Part shown: in pieces, positions 1 through 8,048 of the stretch
Layout of the letters: each line of letters opens with the position of its first letter
Numbering within the stretch: the first letter of the stretch is position 1
DNA from: Sanguibacter antarcticus
GTDB lineage: Bacteria; Actinomycetota; Actinomycetes; Actinomycetales; Cellulomonadaceae
Direction: 5' to 3'
Assembly: GCF_002564005.1 (NCBI RefSeq)
Contig: NZ_PDJG01000001.1
Span: forward strand, 2,356,001 to 2,420,000
DNA: 64,000 nucleotides
Program-made: the position numbers and the translations under genes
The notes under the pieces: generated by a model
Told to the model about the DNA's origin: nothing
Databases searched by the model: none
What the model saw: the letters and a program-made list of their open reading frames with translations, nothing else

Positions 1-1026
1 GAGGCGCGGGAGGTCGCGGGCAGCGACGCGTGAGACGACCGGCGCGCGCCCGATGAGCACGGCCCGGTCCAGCGGGACGACGAGGCCTGACGCCATGCGG
101 ATCTTGTGCACCTTCGGGACGGGAGGCACCGAGAACGGGCCGGGGACGAAGTCCTGCTGCCAGCCGGGCATCTGCTTGCGGATCTCGACGAGGCTCGAGC
201 TGAGGACCGTGCTGGCTTCCGAGTCGTCGTCCTCCTCGTCGGGCTGTCGCGGGACGACCGGTACGGCGGCGGTCGGTGTCGAGATCGTCGTCGTGGGCGC
301 GGAGATCGCCGGGGCAGGTGCCGTCTCTGGCGCGGGCGTCCTGGTCCGCGGGGCGACGGTCGTCTCTGCCGGCGCCGGCGCCGGGTACGGCTCGAGAGCC
401 CTGCGCGGTACAGGACCGTTGCTCGGGATCGCGACGCCGGACGACCACTCGTCGGAGGACCCGGCACGGTGCGAGGGCCGAGGCGCCGGTCCGCGGTCGA
501 TGCCGTCGCGCGCTGTCGTCGTGGCGTTCCCGGTCGCGCCGGGCTCCGGCGGGGCCGCGAGCAGGGACGGTGCGGCTGCGGCCGAGCGCAGCGTGACCTC
601 GACGCTCGACGCGCGGACGACCGCAGCCAGAGCAGGCATGCGGACCTGGCGACCGCGCGGCGCGAGGTCCGCCGGGACGGCGACCGTCAGGGCACCCGCG
701 TCGGGGACGTTGATCTCGGCCCAGGTCGCCACGTGGGTCGCGGTGTACCCCGTGGTTCCTGACGCGTCGGCGACGAGCAGCCGGACGTTGCCGCGCAAGA
801 ACCCGCGTACGTGTCCCTCGACGACGGAGACGAGCGCGAACGGCGGCAGCCCGACGAGCCCGCCTCGAGCGAGGACGGTGAGGCCGTGCGTGAGGTCGGG
901 GCTCTCCCGGAGCGCTTCCCAGACCTCGGCGACCTTCTCGTCCAGGACGGTTCCGGGCAGCAGCGCGACCGCACCGTCCGTGATGACGGCGAACCAGTCG
1001 CCCGCGACATAGGTGGGGACGATCAT
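1..1026 (-). CDS. FHA-domain protein, C-terminus cut by window edge
   Basis: The reading frame starts at an ATG whose first bases overlap the stop of the PP2C gene (ATGA overlap) and stays open through the left end, so 342 residues are visible. The N-terminal ~110 residues form an unassigned globular region (starts MIVPTYVAGDWFAVITDG); residues ~170-280 are a Pro/Ala/Thr-rich linker; the last visible ~35 residues (IRMASGLVVPLDRAVLIGRAP) look like the first strands of a forkhead-associated domain with its GR motif. FHA domains bind phosphothreonine peptides. Coupling to a PP2C phosphatase and a second FHA protein suggests a Ser/Thr phosphorylation signalling group whose kinase may lie to the left. 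The FHA call rests on a partial domain. Confidence 0.75.
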   Translation of the reverse strand, partial: MIVPTYVAGDWFAVITDGAVALLPGTVLDEKVAEVWEALRESPDLTHGLTVLARGGLVGLPPFALVSVVEGHVRGFLRGNVRLLVADASGTTGYTATHVATWAEINVPDAGALTVAVPADLAPRGRQVRMPALAAVVRASSVEVTLRSAAAAPSLLAAPPEPGATGNATTTARDGIDRGPAPRPSHRAGSSDEWSSGVAIPSNGPVPRRALEPYPAPAPAETTVAPRTRTPAPETAPAPAISAPTTTISTPTAAVPVVPRQPDEEDDDSEASTVLSSSLVEIRKQMPGWQQDFVPGPFSVPPVPKVHKIRMASGLVVPLDRAVLIGRAPVVSRVAARDLPRL

Positions 1027-1865
1027 GCAGGCACCGTCCGAGGTCTCGGACGCGTGGCTCCGTGCGTCTGCTCGTCCCACTCGGCGAGCGGGTCCGTCGA
1101 CGGCAGCTCGTCGTCGTCATAGCTGTGCGTGCGCTCGTCCGAGCTCAGGCCGTGCCAGATCGTCGCGACGTCGACGACGACAGCGGTCACGTTGTCGCGC
1201 CCGCCTGCCGCCACCGCGGCGTGCACGAGCGACTCGGCGGCCTCTTGCGGATCGCCGATCAAGGTGAGCCCGACATGGATCTTCTCATCGTCCAACTCAT
1301 CGGTCAGTCCGTCAGAACATATGAGCAGTCTGTCGTGGGCACCTGCCGGGATCATCCAGTAGTCCGGCTCCGGCGTGGAGTCCGTCTCGAGCGCCCGCGT
1401 GACCACGTGACGGTCGACGTGGACCGACGCGTGCTCCTGGTCGATCTCGCCTGCGTCCATGAGCTCTTGCACGACAGAGTGGTCGACGCTCACCTGCTCG
1501 AGCTCGCCTCCGGAGACGCGGTAGACGCGGGAGTCCCCGATGTTGAACACGAGCCAGTACGCCGCGTCGTCGTACATCGCGATCGCGGCACCGGCGACGG
1601 TGGCGCCGCCGCTGCGCGTGCCGAGGGTCTCCCGCAGGCGCGCTGCGGCGCGAGAGAAGCACTCGTGGACGTCCTCGATCCCGACGAACGGCCGTCCCAC
1701 GAGGAGGGAGAACTCGTCCACGACGATCCGGCTCGCGACGTCTCCGGCCTCGTGGCCTCCCATCCCGTCTGCGACGAGGAAGATCGGTGGGTAGGCCAGG
1801 AGCGCGTCCTCGTTGAGCGTGCGGACACGGCCGGTGTCGGTGGATGAGCCCCACATGGTGTGCAT
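1023..1865 (-). CDS. PP2C-family Ser/Thr protein phosphatase
   Basis: A 280-residue PP2C (PPM) phosphatase, the usual size of a single bacterial catalytic domain. Metal-binding motifs are all visible: RTLNED (15-20), VADGMGGHEAGD (31-42), CSDGLTDELDD in the middle and GGRDNVTAVVVDV near the C-terminus. It should dephosphorylate phospho-Ser/Thr proteins in the cytosol using Mn2+/Mg2+. There is no transmembrane segment; ~45 C-terminal residues after the catalytic domain are hydrophilic. It sits between two FHA-domain genes, with a 4-bp stop/start overlap to the downstream one, the arrangement of actinobacterial kinase/phosphatase (Pkn/PstP) loci. An alternative ATG three codons in (MWGSSTD) is equally possible. 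Confidence 0.93.
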   Translation of the reverse strand: MHTMWGSSTDTGRVRTLNEDALLAYPPIFLVADGMGGHEAGDVASRIVVDEFSLLVGRPFVGIEDVHECFSRAAARLRETLGTRSGGATVAGAAIAMYDDAAYWLVFNIGDSRVYRVSGGELEQVSVDHSVVQELMDAGEIDQEHASVHVDRHVVTRALETDSTPEPDYWMIPAGAHDRLLICSDGLTDELDDEKIHVGLTLIGDPQEAAESLVHAAVAAGGRDNVTAVVVDVATIWHGLSSDERTHSYDDDELPSTDPLAEWDEQTHGATRPRPRTVPA

Positions 1866-1882
1866 CTCTGGTGGCAGTCCCC

Positions 1883-2239
1883 TCAGCCGTGCTCATGAAA
1901 GTCGGGAACGAGGCTGAAGTCGCCGAACGTGACGACCGAGCCAGGTGCGACGCGGATGGACTGGCCTGCGGCGCAGAGGATCTGCTGGCCGTCCGGAAGA
2001 GTGACGAGCGTGCCGTTCGTCGAGTCGCGGTCCGTGACGAACAGCCCCGTGGCGTCCATGCCGACGAGCAGGTGCGTCTTCGAGACCGAGCGTGCCGGGT
2101 CGGCCAGCGCCACGAGGTCGGTCACGACCTCGCCGGGGTCGGGCTGCGGGTTGCGCCCGACGAGCGTCATGCCGCGCAGGAGCACGCTGTGCCCGTCGGA
2201 GAACCGCAGCACGACAGGAGATGTGCTCGACGGGTTCAC
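1883..2239 (-). CDS. small FHA-domain protein
   Basis: A ~118-residue protein that is essentially one FHA domain: GRNPQP, SVSKTHLLVG and DSTNGT correspond to the conserved GR, SxxH and NG phosphothreonine-pocket motifs. I chose the GTG at 2239 because an AGGAAGAGG ribosome-binding site lies six bases before it; a GTG seven codons upstream (2260) lacks such a site. It is first in the FHA - PP2C - FHA run (17-bp gap to the phosphatase gene), so it is probably a phosphopeptide-binding adaptor in the same signalling unit. The C-terminus ends directly after the domain. Confidence 0.85.
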   Translation of the reverse strand: MNPSSTSPVVLRFSDGHSVLLRGMTLVGRNPQPDPGEVVTDLVALADPARSVSKTHLLVGMDATGLFVTDRDSTNGTLVTLPDGQQILCAAGQSIRVAPGSVVTFGDFSLVPDFHEHG

Positions 2240-2267
2240 GGTGCACCTCTTCCTGGTCACGGCATGC

Positions 2268-2296
2268 TGCTCGGCAGTGCTCGGCGATGCTCGGCA
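2268..2296. repeat. three 10-bp tandem repeats (TGCTCGGCAG-like)
   Basis: TGCTCGGCA or TGCTCGGCG begins at 2268, 2278 and 2288, i.e. three copies with a 10-bp period, directly upstream of the FHA/PP2C run. It is followed by GGTGGTG-rich sequence up to about 2350. One-helical-turn spacing puts all copies on one DNA face, so an operator is possible; low-complexity expansion is an equally good explanation. Confidence 0.5.
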
Positions 2297-2493
2297 GCGT
2301 GCGGTGGTGTGCGGTGGTGGGGTGTGGCTGGTGGTCTGGGGCGGGGCCGTCGTCCGCGTGCAGCCTTCGACGAGGGCTCACGAGCGCGTGGCGGTGCGCG
2401 CGACGATCACGCGAAGGATACCCCGTCTGCGGGTGGTCCTGGCGCTCTCTGACGACTTCGTGCTGAGTCTGTGATGCAGCGGCGCCGACGAGC

Positions 2494-3603
2494 CTACGCG
2501 GGGATCCGGACGACGAACGTGCACCCGGGAGCATGGTTCGCGACGACGACCGTGCCGCGGTGCGCCTCGACCAGTCCCTTGACGATCGCGAGCCCCAGCC
2601 CCGCACCGGTGTCGGCGCCAGGAGTCCGTGCGTGGCTGCCGCGCCACGCGACGTCGAAGACCCGGTTGAGGTCCGCGGCCGGGATCCCTCCGCACGCGTC
2701 GCTGACGCTCAGCTCGACCATGTCGTGGTCGGCGCGCGCGTCGATCTGGACCGACCCGTCGGAGGGCGTGTGCCGGATGGCGTTCATCACGAGGTTGGCC
2801 ACGACCCGCGCCAGCGCGTTGGGGTCGGCCCGCACGAGGACGCCCGGGTCGACGGCTCCCCCGACGTGCACCCGTCGTGCCCGGGCGACCGGGTCGGCTC
2901 CCGCGAGGGTCTCGCTCACGAGGTCGCCCAACGAGAACGTCTCGACCGACAGCTGGAGCGCACCGGCATGGATGCGCGAGAGCTCGAAGAGGTCGTCGAC
3001 CATCCGGACCATCCTGTCGACCTCGGTGCGCATCTGGGACCAGTACCGCATCGGTTCTTCGGCCATGCCGTCCTCGAGGGCCTCCGACATGGCCCGGATC
3101 CCGGCGAGCGGGGTGCGCAGGTCGTGGGAGACCCACGCGACCAGCTCGCGGCGCGACTCCTCGAGCCGGCGCTCACGGTCGGCGGCCTCCCGCAGCCGGT
3201 CGCTGCTGCGCGTCAGCTCGCGCGAGATCTCGTCGAACTCGTGGGGACCGATCTCGGCACCGACGAAGGGACCGCCCTCACCGAACTTCGTCGCGGAGTC
3301 GCGCAACGACCGTGCAGAGTGCACCACGCGGTCCCCGACCCACAGGGCGAAGCTCACCGACACGAGCCCGGACACGATGCACACGACGATGACGACGCTC
3401 ATGTCGTGACCCGACAAGAACATCGCCTGCGCGGTCCCGACCACCCCCGCGACGATCCCACCGACCGCGACGAGAGCCGACAACGAGGCGGTCCAGCGGA
3501 CGGAGCGGCGACGCAGCAGCCAGGCCAGCGAGACTCCGCCGAGCCCCACCGCGAAGGACCAGCCAGCAGCGATGGCGATGACGATGAGCGTGTCGCGGTT
3601 CAT
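2494..3603 (-). CDS. two-component sensor histidine kinase
   Basis: A 369-residue membrane sensor kinase. Three hydrophobic segments (about 5-29, 37-61, 68-89) are followed by a HAMP-like linker, the HisKA box WVSHDLRTPLAGIRAM with the phospho-acceptor His near residue 155, an N box (VVANLVMNAIRHTP) and ATP-binding G boxes (SDACGGIP, GAGLGLAIVKG). The start is the ATG overlapping the TGA of the response-regulator gene. There is almost no extracytoplasmic loop, so the stimulus is probably sensed in or near the membrane. Being last in a run of glycosyltransferase, methyltransferase and oxidoreductase genes suggests an envelope or redox signal, which is inference. Confidence 0.93.
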   Translation of the reverse strand: MNRDTLIVIAIAAGWSFAVGLGGVSLAWLLRRRSVRWTASLSALVAVGGIVAGVVGTAQAMFLSGHDMSVVIVVCIVSGLVSVSFALWVGDRVVHSARSLRDSATKFGEGGPFVGAEIGPHEFDEISRELTRSSDRLREAADRERRLEESRRELVAWVSHDLRTPLAGIRAMSEALEDGMAEEPMRYWSQMRTEVDRMVRMVDDLFELSRIHAGALQLSVETFSLGDLVSETLAGADPVARARRVHVGGAVDPGVLVRADPNALARVVANLVMNAIRHTPSDGSVQIDARADHDMVELSVSDACGGIPAADLNRVFDVAWRGSHARTPGADTGAGLGLAIVKGLVEAHRGTVVVANHAPGCTFVVRIPA

Positions 3604-4283
3604 GCGGTCTCCCACCGGTAGCCGACGCCCCAGACGGTGACGAGGCGTTCCGGGTGGGTCGGGTCGGTCTCGACCTTCTCCCGCAGACGGCGCACGTGCA
3701 CCGTCACGGTCGACTGGTCGCCGAACGACCATCCCCACACGTCCCGCAAGAGCTGGTCGCGCGACCACACGACGCCGGGGTTGGCGACGAAGAACCGCAA
3801 GAGGTCGAACTCTCGCGCCGTGAGGGCCACCCGCTCGCCCGCCCGGGTGGCGATGCGCTTCGCCGCGTCGATGACGAGGTCGCCGTGGCTGATCACCGCA
3901 GGGCCAGGAGCCTCGGCCCGCTGGCCTGCACGGCGCAGGACGGAGTCGACCCGCAGCACCAGCTCGCGAGGGCTGAACGGCTTGGTGAGGTAGTCGTCCG
4001 CTCCGAGCTGCAGGCCGACGACCCGGTCGGTCTCGGACCCGAGCGCCGTGAGCATGACGATCGGGACCTCGCCCGTCTCGCGCAGGCGGCGGCAGACCTC
4101 GAGGCCGTCGATGCCCGGCAGCATGAGGTCGAGGACCACGAGGTCCGCAGGCCTGCGGCGCATCGCTGCGAGCGCGCTCTCGCCGTCGCCCACGTCGACC
4201 ACCTGGTGGCCTCCCGAGCGGAGGTAGGACACGACGACCTCCCGCACGGTACGGTCGTCGTCGACCACGAGCACGTCTGCCAT
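3600..4283 (-). CDS. OmpR/PhoB-family response regulator
   Basis: A 227-residue regulator. The receiver domain has the acidic pocket (VVDDD, 6-10), phospho-acceptor Asp52 in LVVLDLMLPG and the conserved Lys in YLTKPFSP. The C-terminal winged helix contains LTAREFDLLRFF and DVWGWSFGDQSTVTVHVRRLREKVE, diagnostic of the OmpR/PhoB group. The start is MADVLVVDDD; the open frame extends upstream without a plausible start. It is translationally coupled to the downstream kinase (ATGA overlap) and two bases separate it from the small membrane-protein gene upstream, so sensor and regulator form one pair within a longer operon. Confidence 0.95.
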   Translation of the reverse strand: MADVLVVDDDRTVREVVVSYLRSGGHQVVDVGDGESALAAMRRRPADLVVLDLMLPGIDGLEVCRRLRETGEVPIVMLTALGSETDRVVGLQLGADDYLTKPFSPRELVLRVDSVLRRAGQRAEAPGPAVISHGDLVIDAAKRIATRAGERVALTAREFDLLRFFVANPGVVWSRDQLLRDVWGWSFGDQSTVTVHVRRLREKVETDPTHPERLVTVWGVGYRWETA

Positions 4284-4285
4284 CG

Positions 4286-4693
4286 TCAGTCCTTCTCTCT
4301 GTGCCGGCGGACGGCCGCGCCGACGGCGGCGACCGCCAGGACGAGCCCTGCGAACACCAGCCAACCGGTCCCGTAGGGGCGGTCGAGGAGGGTGGGGTTG
4401 TCTGATCGTGCACCGAACCGTCCGAGCACGGGCACGGCGACGAGCGTCATCGTCCCCAGCACGACAGCCGCGGACGCTGCGGGGGCTCGTGCCCATCGTG
4501 GCAGGAGGGTGGCGACGAGGGCGCCGAGCGCGATGACGAGCGGCGCGATGATCGCGTCGTGCACGACGACGCCGCCGAGGAGCCACGTGGAGGCGGCGAC
4601 GAGGTTCGTCAGCCCGCCCTCGACGAGGTGCACGGCTCCGACCGCTCCGATCACGAGCCCGGCGGCGAGGATGAGCACGCGGAGGAGCCTCAT
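4286..4693 (-). CDS. small polytopic membrane protein
   Basis: A 135-residue protein with four predicted membrane helices: residues ~5-25, ~30-60, ~68-88 and ~110-130, ending in the basic tail RRHREKD. I do not recognise a family. The start ATG overlaps the TGA of the molybdopterin oxidoreductase gene, so the two are almost certainly co-translated. A partner or electron-transfer anchor for the oxidoreductase is possible, but no haem or metal ligands stand out apart from two isolated His residues. Confidence 0.75.
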   Translation of the reverse strand: MRLLRVLILAAGLVIGAVGAVHLVEGGLTNLVAASTWLLGGVVVHDAIIAPLVIALGALVATLLPRWARAPAASAAVVLGTMTLVAVPVLGRFGARSDNPTLLDRPYGTGWLVFAGLVLAVAAVGAAVRRHREKD

Positions 4694-5955
4694 ACCTCGA
4701 CCTCGAGCCGGGAGACCCATTTGGTCTGGAGCACCCCAGGACGGTTCGGCGCGATGATCCGGCACGGGTAGCCGTGGTCGAGGCTGAGCGGTTCTCCGCC
4801 GAGCTGCAGCGCGAGGAGGGTGTCGTCGGCGGCGACGAAGTTGGCGGGCAGCCGGGTCTCGCGGAAGGCGCCGCGCTCTTGGAGCGAGGAGACGATCACG
4901 GCGGCTCCGTCGGGGGCGTCGACCCGGGCGACGATGTCTCTGACCCGGACTCCGGTCCACTCGCCGGTCGCGCTCCATCCTTCGACGCAGGCGATCGGGA
5001 GCACCGCGCTGTGCTGCACCATGCCTGCCAGATCCTCGCGCGTGAGCTGCACCTCGCGATCGCCGTGGACGACCGTGAGCCGGTAGTCGTCGGCGACCGC
5101 TGTCTCGGTGACCTGTGCGGCGGCTGCGGTCCGGTTGATGGGGATCCCGCCGGGGCCGTCGCCGGAGCGGACGCCGAAGACGGAGACCTGGCGGAGGAAC
5201 GGCACGGTGGATCCGGCCGTGCCGAGCACGACGAGCGCGGCGGCAACCCAGGTGGTGCGCAGGAGCCCGCGTCGGCTGAGGCCGCCGGTGGTCTCGTCGA
5301 CCTCCTCTGGAGCGGCTGCCCGACCGGCCGTGGCCTCAGCCAACGTGTCGTCCGCGGCCTCGACCGGGGTGTCGTGCGGGCTCTCGGCCGGTGCGTCGTC
5401 CGGGCCGTCGTCCGAGTCGTCGTCGACGTCGCTGCCGAGCGCGCGCCTGATGACCGGCAGCTTCACGGCGACGTGCACGAGGATGGCTCCGATGGCGATC
5501 CACCCGACGGCGTAGTGGGTGGACCGGAAACCGAAGGACCACGGGTACCACTGGGCCGAGTTCGCCAGGCCGGTGACGAGCTGGAAGATCGCGGCGGCGA
5601 CGAGCACGCCGATGGACGCCCGCTCGAGCGCGTTGAGCACGAGCTCTGTGCGTGGCTTCGTCCACGGTGGCGGGGCGAAGAGCTTCGGGAAGACGGACCA
5701 CAGCTTGACCAGCAGGAGAGGGACCGCTGCCGTGCCGCTGATGACGTGCAGGCCTTGCGACACCTGGTAGGCCCAGGAGGGCCGCGTCGGCAGCGTGAAC
5801 CACGGCACGGCCTCCTGGGAGACGTGGCTGTAGAGCCCGGTGACAAAGGCGACCACGAAGCAGATGCCGAGCCACAACCCCACCCGCGAGGCGACAGCAG
5901 GGCCTCGGAGCCGGGACGAGAAGTCCTCCTCCTTCGGCAGTCTCAGGCGAGGCAT
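4690..5955 (-). CDS. cytochrome-b-like / molybdopterin oxidoreductase fusion
   Basis: A 421-residue protein in two parts. Residues ~20-170 carry four to five membrane helices with several His residues (YSHVSQ, GLHVISG, THYAVGW, VHVAVKL), like di-haem cytochrome b561/DUF4405-type membrane domains. After an acidic Asp/Ala-rich linker (~175-225) and one more hydrophobic segment (~232-255) comes an extracytoplasmic sulfite-oxidase-type molybdopterin domain (~280-421) with the conserved Cys in PIACVEGWS, which should bind Mo, and GYPCRIIAPN. It probably exchanges electrons between a periplasmic-side substrate and the membrane. The substrate is unknown; I would not call it MsrP or a sulfite oxidase. 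It overlaps the methyltransferase gene by 13 bp. Confidence 0.85.
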   Translation of the reverse strand: MPRLRLPKEEDFSSRLRGPAVASRVGLWLGICFVVAFVTGLYSHVSQEAVPWFTLPTRPSWAYQVSQGLHVISGTAAVPLLLVKLWSVFPKLFAPPPWTKPRTELVLNALERASIGVLVAAAIFQLVTGLANSAQWYPWSFGFRSTHYAVGWIAIGAILVHVAVKLPVIRRALGSDVDDDSDDGPDDAPAESPHDTPVEAADDTLAEATAGRAAAPEEVDETTGGLSRRGLLRTTWVAAALVVLGTAGSTVPFLRQVSVFGVRSGDGPGGIPINRTAAAAQVTETAVADDYRLTVVHGDREVQLTREDLAGMVQHSAVLPIACVEGWSATGEWTGVRVRDIVARVDAPDGAAVIVSSLQERGAFRETRLPANFVAADDTLLALQLGGEPLSLDHGYPCRIIAPNRPGVLQTKWVSRLEVEV

Positions 5956-6602
5956 GCCGGTTCCTCAGGTCCGCGGCTCAGGAGGGCGACCCAGCGGCCG
6001 TCGTGGTCGTGGACCGCGTCGACCTCGAGCCCCGCGGACGCCGCGACGGACGCGAGCGCATCGACGCCGAGCACGGCCCACGGGAACGGTCGGGACTGCC
6101 TGTCACCGGTGCGCAGCCGGACCGTGTGGACCTGCAGCCCGGTCCCGGGCGGGGCGAGGTCGACGACGATGCGGCCGCCGACGGCGATGAGGCCGCGCAC
6201 GCGTCGGAGGAGCCGCAGCGGGTCGCCGCCGACCCCGACGTTGCCGTCGGCGAGCAGAGCGGTCGACCACCGGCCTTCTCCTGGCAGCGGGCCGAACATG
6301 TCGGCCTGCAGCGCCCGGACACCGCGCGCGCGGGTCTGTTCCACGGCCTCGGGGACGAGGTCGACCCCGAGCACGACGACCCCGCGCCCGACGAGGTGCT
6401 CGGCCATCCGGCCGGGACCGCAACCGAGGTCGATCGTCGCGCCGGTGCAGTGGGCCAGGACCGCACGGTCGCTCGCGTCGGCCGTGCTCACCCAGCGGTG
6501 GACCGGCATGATCTGCGGCTCGGGGGCCATCCCGACGATGGTGCACGCCTCGCCTCTCAGCGCGTCGGTGAACACGCTCGCGAAGCCGACTCCGACGCTC
6601 AT
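5943..6602 (-). CDS. class I SAM-dependent methyltransferase
   Basis: A 219-residue methyltransferase. Motif I is TIDLGCGPGRMAEHL, the acidic residue ending the next strand is in VLGVDLVPEAV, followed by ALQADMFGPLPG and ALLADGNVGVGGD. The start is the ATG overlapping the TGA of the DUF2064 gene; the longer open frame upstream belongs to the neighbour's DNA. In related actinobacteria I recall this methyltransferase lying between a DUF2064 protein and a molybdopterin oxidoreductase, as here. The acceptor is unknown; a glycan or lipid made by the adjacent glycosyltransferase is a reasonable guess. Confidence 0.88.
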   Translation of the reverse strand: MSVGVGFASVFTDALRGEACTIVGMAPEPQIMPVHRWVSTADASDRAVLAHCTGATIDLGCGPGRMAEHLVGRGVVVLGVDLVPEAVEQTRARGVRALQADMFGPLPGEGRWSTALLADGNVGVGGDPLRLLRRVRGLIAVGGRIVVDLAPPGTGLQVHTVRLRTGDRQSRPFPWAVLGVDALASVAASAGLEVDAVHDHDGRWVALLSRGPEEPACLA

Positions 6603-7279
6603 GTCGCACTCCCTGCGCGCACGTCGTGGCCCGCGAGCCAGCTCCGTGCGAACCTCGTCGCGGGGGCCAGCGCTGCGACGTGCACGGCGTCGGCGACGAC
6701 GTCGACGTCGCGCATGGTCGGAGCCTCGACGACGCCGGCGTCCTGAGAGTGCAGGAGGTCCCAGGTCGCTCGCCCGGTGCCGGGCGTGGACATCGGGACC
6801 TGCTCGAGCCCGTCGACCAGCCCGGGCGCGGCCGTCGCGAGGACCCACCAGCCACCGTCCTCGGCGAGACCGAGGACGGGGACGCCTCCACCGACGACGT
6901 CGGAGACGTGGCTGAGCACGTCCGGGCTGACGTGGGGCGTGTCCATGCCGACCTGGACGACAGGTGCTCCGGCGACGGCGTGGACGTCGCGGTGCGCGTT
7001 GGCGATCCGCTCGGCGAGGCCGTCGCCGCGCTGGTGGTGCACGGTCCAGCGGTCCAGCCGTGCCAGGAGCTCGTCGTCCTGGACCGCCTGCAGGTCACCT
7101 GCGAGAGCGAGGTGGCAGCGACCGATCCCGAACGCCTGCTCGCACGCGTCGAGCGTGTCGAGCAGCGCGGCGGCGGCCAGCCGCGCAGCGAAGTCCGGCC
7201 CGACGGTCGACGCGAGCCGCGTCTTGACCTGTCCTGGGACGGGTGCCTTCGCCATGATCATGACGACCGGGGCGCTCAT
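6599..7279 (-). CDS. DUF2064 / TIGR04282-type nucleotidyl- or glycosyltransferase
   Basis: A 226-residue GT-A-fold protein. The start MSAPVVMIMAKAPVPGQVKTRL matches the signature opening of the family annotated as DUF2064 or selenodomain-associated transferase 1, including the KxPxPGxxKTRL motif that resembles the nucleotide-binding loop of sugar nucleotidyltransferases. QVGMDTPHVSPDVL holds the acidic residue expected to bind metal, and LGLAEDGGWWVLA the GGxW-like motif. It overlaps its neighbours by four bases on both sides. Family members pair with GT2 glycosyltransferases, as here; the sugar donor is unknown. Confidence 0.88.
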   Translation of the reverse strand: MSAPVVMIMAKAPVPGQVKTRLASTVGPDFAARLAAAALLDTLDACEQAFGIGRCHLALAGDLQAVQDDELLARLDRWTVHHQRGDGLAERIANAHRDVHAVAGAPVVQVGMDTPHVSPDVLSHVSDVVGGGVPVLGLAEDGGWWVLATAAPGLVDGLEQVPMSTPGTGRATWDLLHSQDAGVVEAPTMRDVDVVADAVHVAALAPATRFARSWLAGHDVRAGSAT

Positions 7280-7935
7280 CGGAGCACGCGCGCAAAGTCA
7301 CGTGCGGTCCGCACCGAGCCGACGAGCGACCCCGACACCTTCGACCGTGTTCCTGTCGCCCGAGGGTGATAGCTGATGTCTGTCTCGGCGAGCACCCAGC
7401 CTGCCCGGTGCGCCGCGACGAGCAGCTCGACGGGGTAGCCGAACCGTCGGTCCTGCACGCCGAGGGCGAGCAGGTCCTCTCGTCGGCACACCCGGACCGG
7501 CGCGATGTCGCGCACCGGGAGCGCGGTCCGCCGGCGCAGCCACCACACGACGGCCGCGTTACCGGCCCGCGCGTGCCACGGCCACACCCCGGCCCGGACG
7601 GGACGACGACGACCGAGCGCCATCGTCGCCTCACCGGCGACGACGCTCGCCAGCATGGGCTCGAGCTCACGGGGATCCATCGACCCGTCGCCGTCGAGCA
7701 CCGCGACGTACTCGGCGGTCGAGGCCAGCACCCCGGCATGGACGGCAGCCCCGTACCCAGGGACGGACTCGGAGACGACCCGGGCCCCGCAGCGCACAGC
7801 GACCTCCGCGGTCCCGTCGACAGAACCGTTGTCCACGACGATGACGCCGAAGCCTGCGGGCACGAGAGCGAGGAGCGCGGGGAGCGCGGCCGCCTCGTCC
7901 TTGCACGGGAGGATGAGATCACATTGCACTGGCAT
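7276..7935 (-). CDS. GT2-family glycosyltransferase
   Basis: A ~219-residue GT-A glycosyltransferase, probably the first gene of the seven-gene operon. LILPCKDEAAALPALL, VVDNGSVDGTAEVA and AVLDGDGSMDPREL carry the nucleotide-binding and DxD-like metal motifs of family 2. There is no transmembrane segment, so it acts at the cytosolic membrane face. I take the ATG at 7935 (MPVQCDLILP) because the family domain begins there; an upstream ATG at 7983 would add 16 unconserved residues. It resembles enzymes that attach sugars to polyprenyl phosphate, but the acceptor is not identifiable. Confidence 0.9.
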   Translation of the reverse strand: MPVQCDLILPCKDEAAALPALLALVPAGFGVIVVDNGSVDGTAEVAVRCGARVVSESVPGYGAAVHAGVLASTAEYVAVLDGDGSMDPRELEPMLASVVAGEATMALGRRRPVRAGVWPWHARAGNAAVVWWLRRRTALPVRDIAPVRVCRREDLLALGVQDRRFGYPVELLVAAHRAGWVLAETDISYHPRATGTRSKVSGSLVGSVRTARDFARVLR

Positions 7936-8048
7936 GCTGACCACGCTAGGCGACGCGGTCTGCCTGCGCTGGTCAGAACGCATTACGGAAGTCTGACGAG
8001 TACGGCGATCCTCCGATCAGCGCAGGATCGGATCCGTAACCTCGACCC
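7936..8048. promoter_or_regulatory. divergent promoter region
   Basis: This ~110-bp gap separates the minus-strand operon from the plus-strand membrane-protein gene, so it must hold both promoters. For the plus strand, TAACCT at 8037-8042 fits a -10 element and ends six bases before the ATG at 8049, which would give a nearly leaderless transcript. TTACGG (7983-7988) and CCGTAA (8034-8039) form a short, widely spaced inverted pair. No convincing -35 is visible. Confidence 0.4.

Noticed and set aside
4774..6915. 713-codon plus-strand open frame, and similar very long frames at 11394-13964 (-), 39825-42416 (+), 56152-57852 (+) and 58877-60880 (+)
   Set aside because: They lie antisense to well-recognised genes, and their translations are Arg/Gly/Asp/Val-rich without any domain; high GC removes stop codons from shadow frames.
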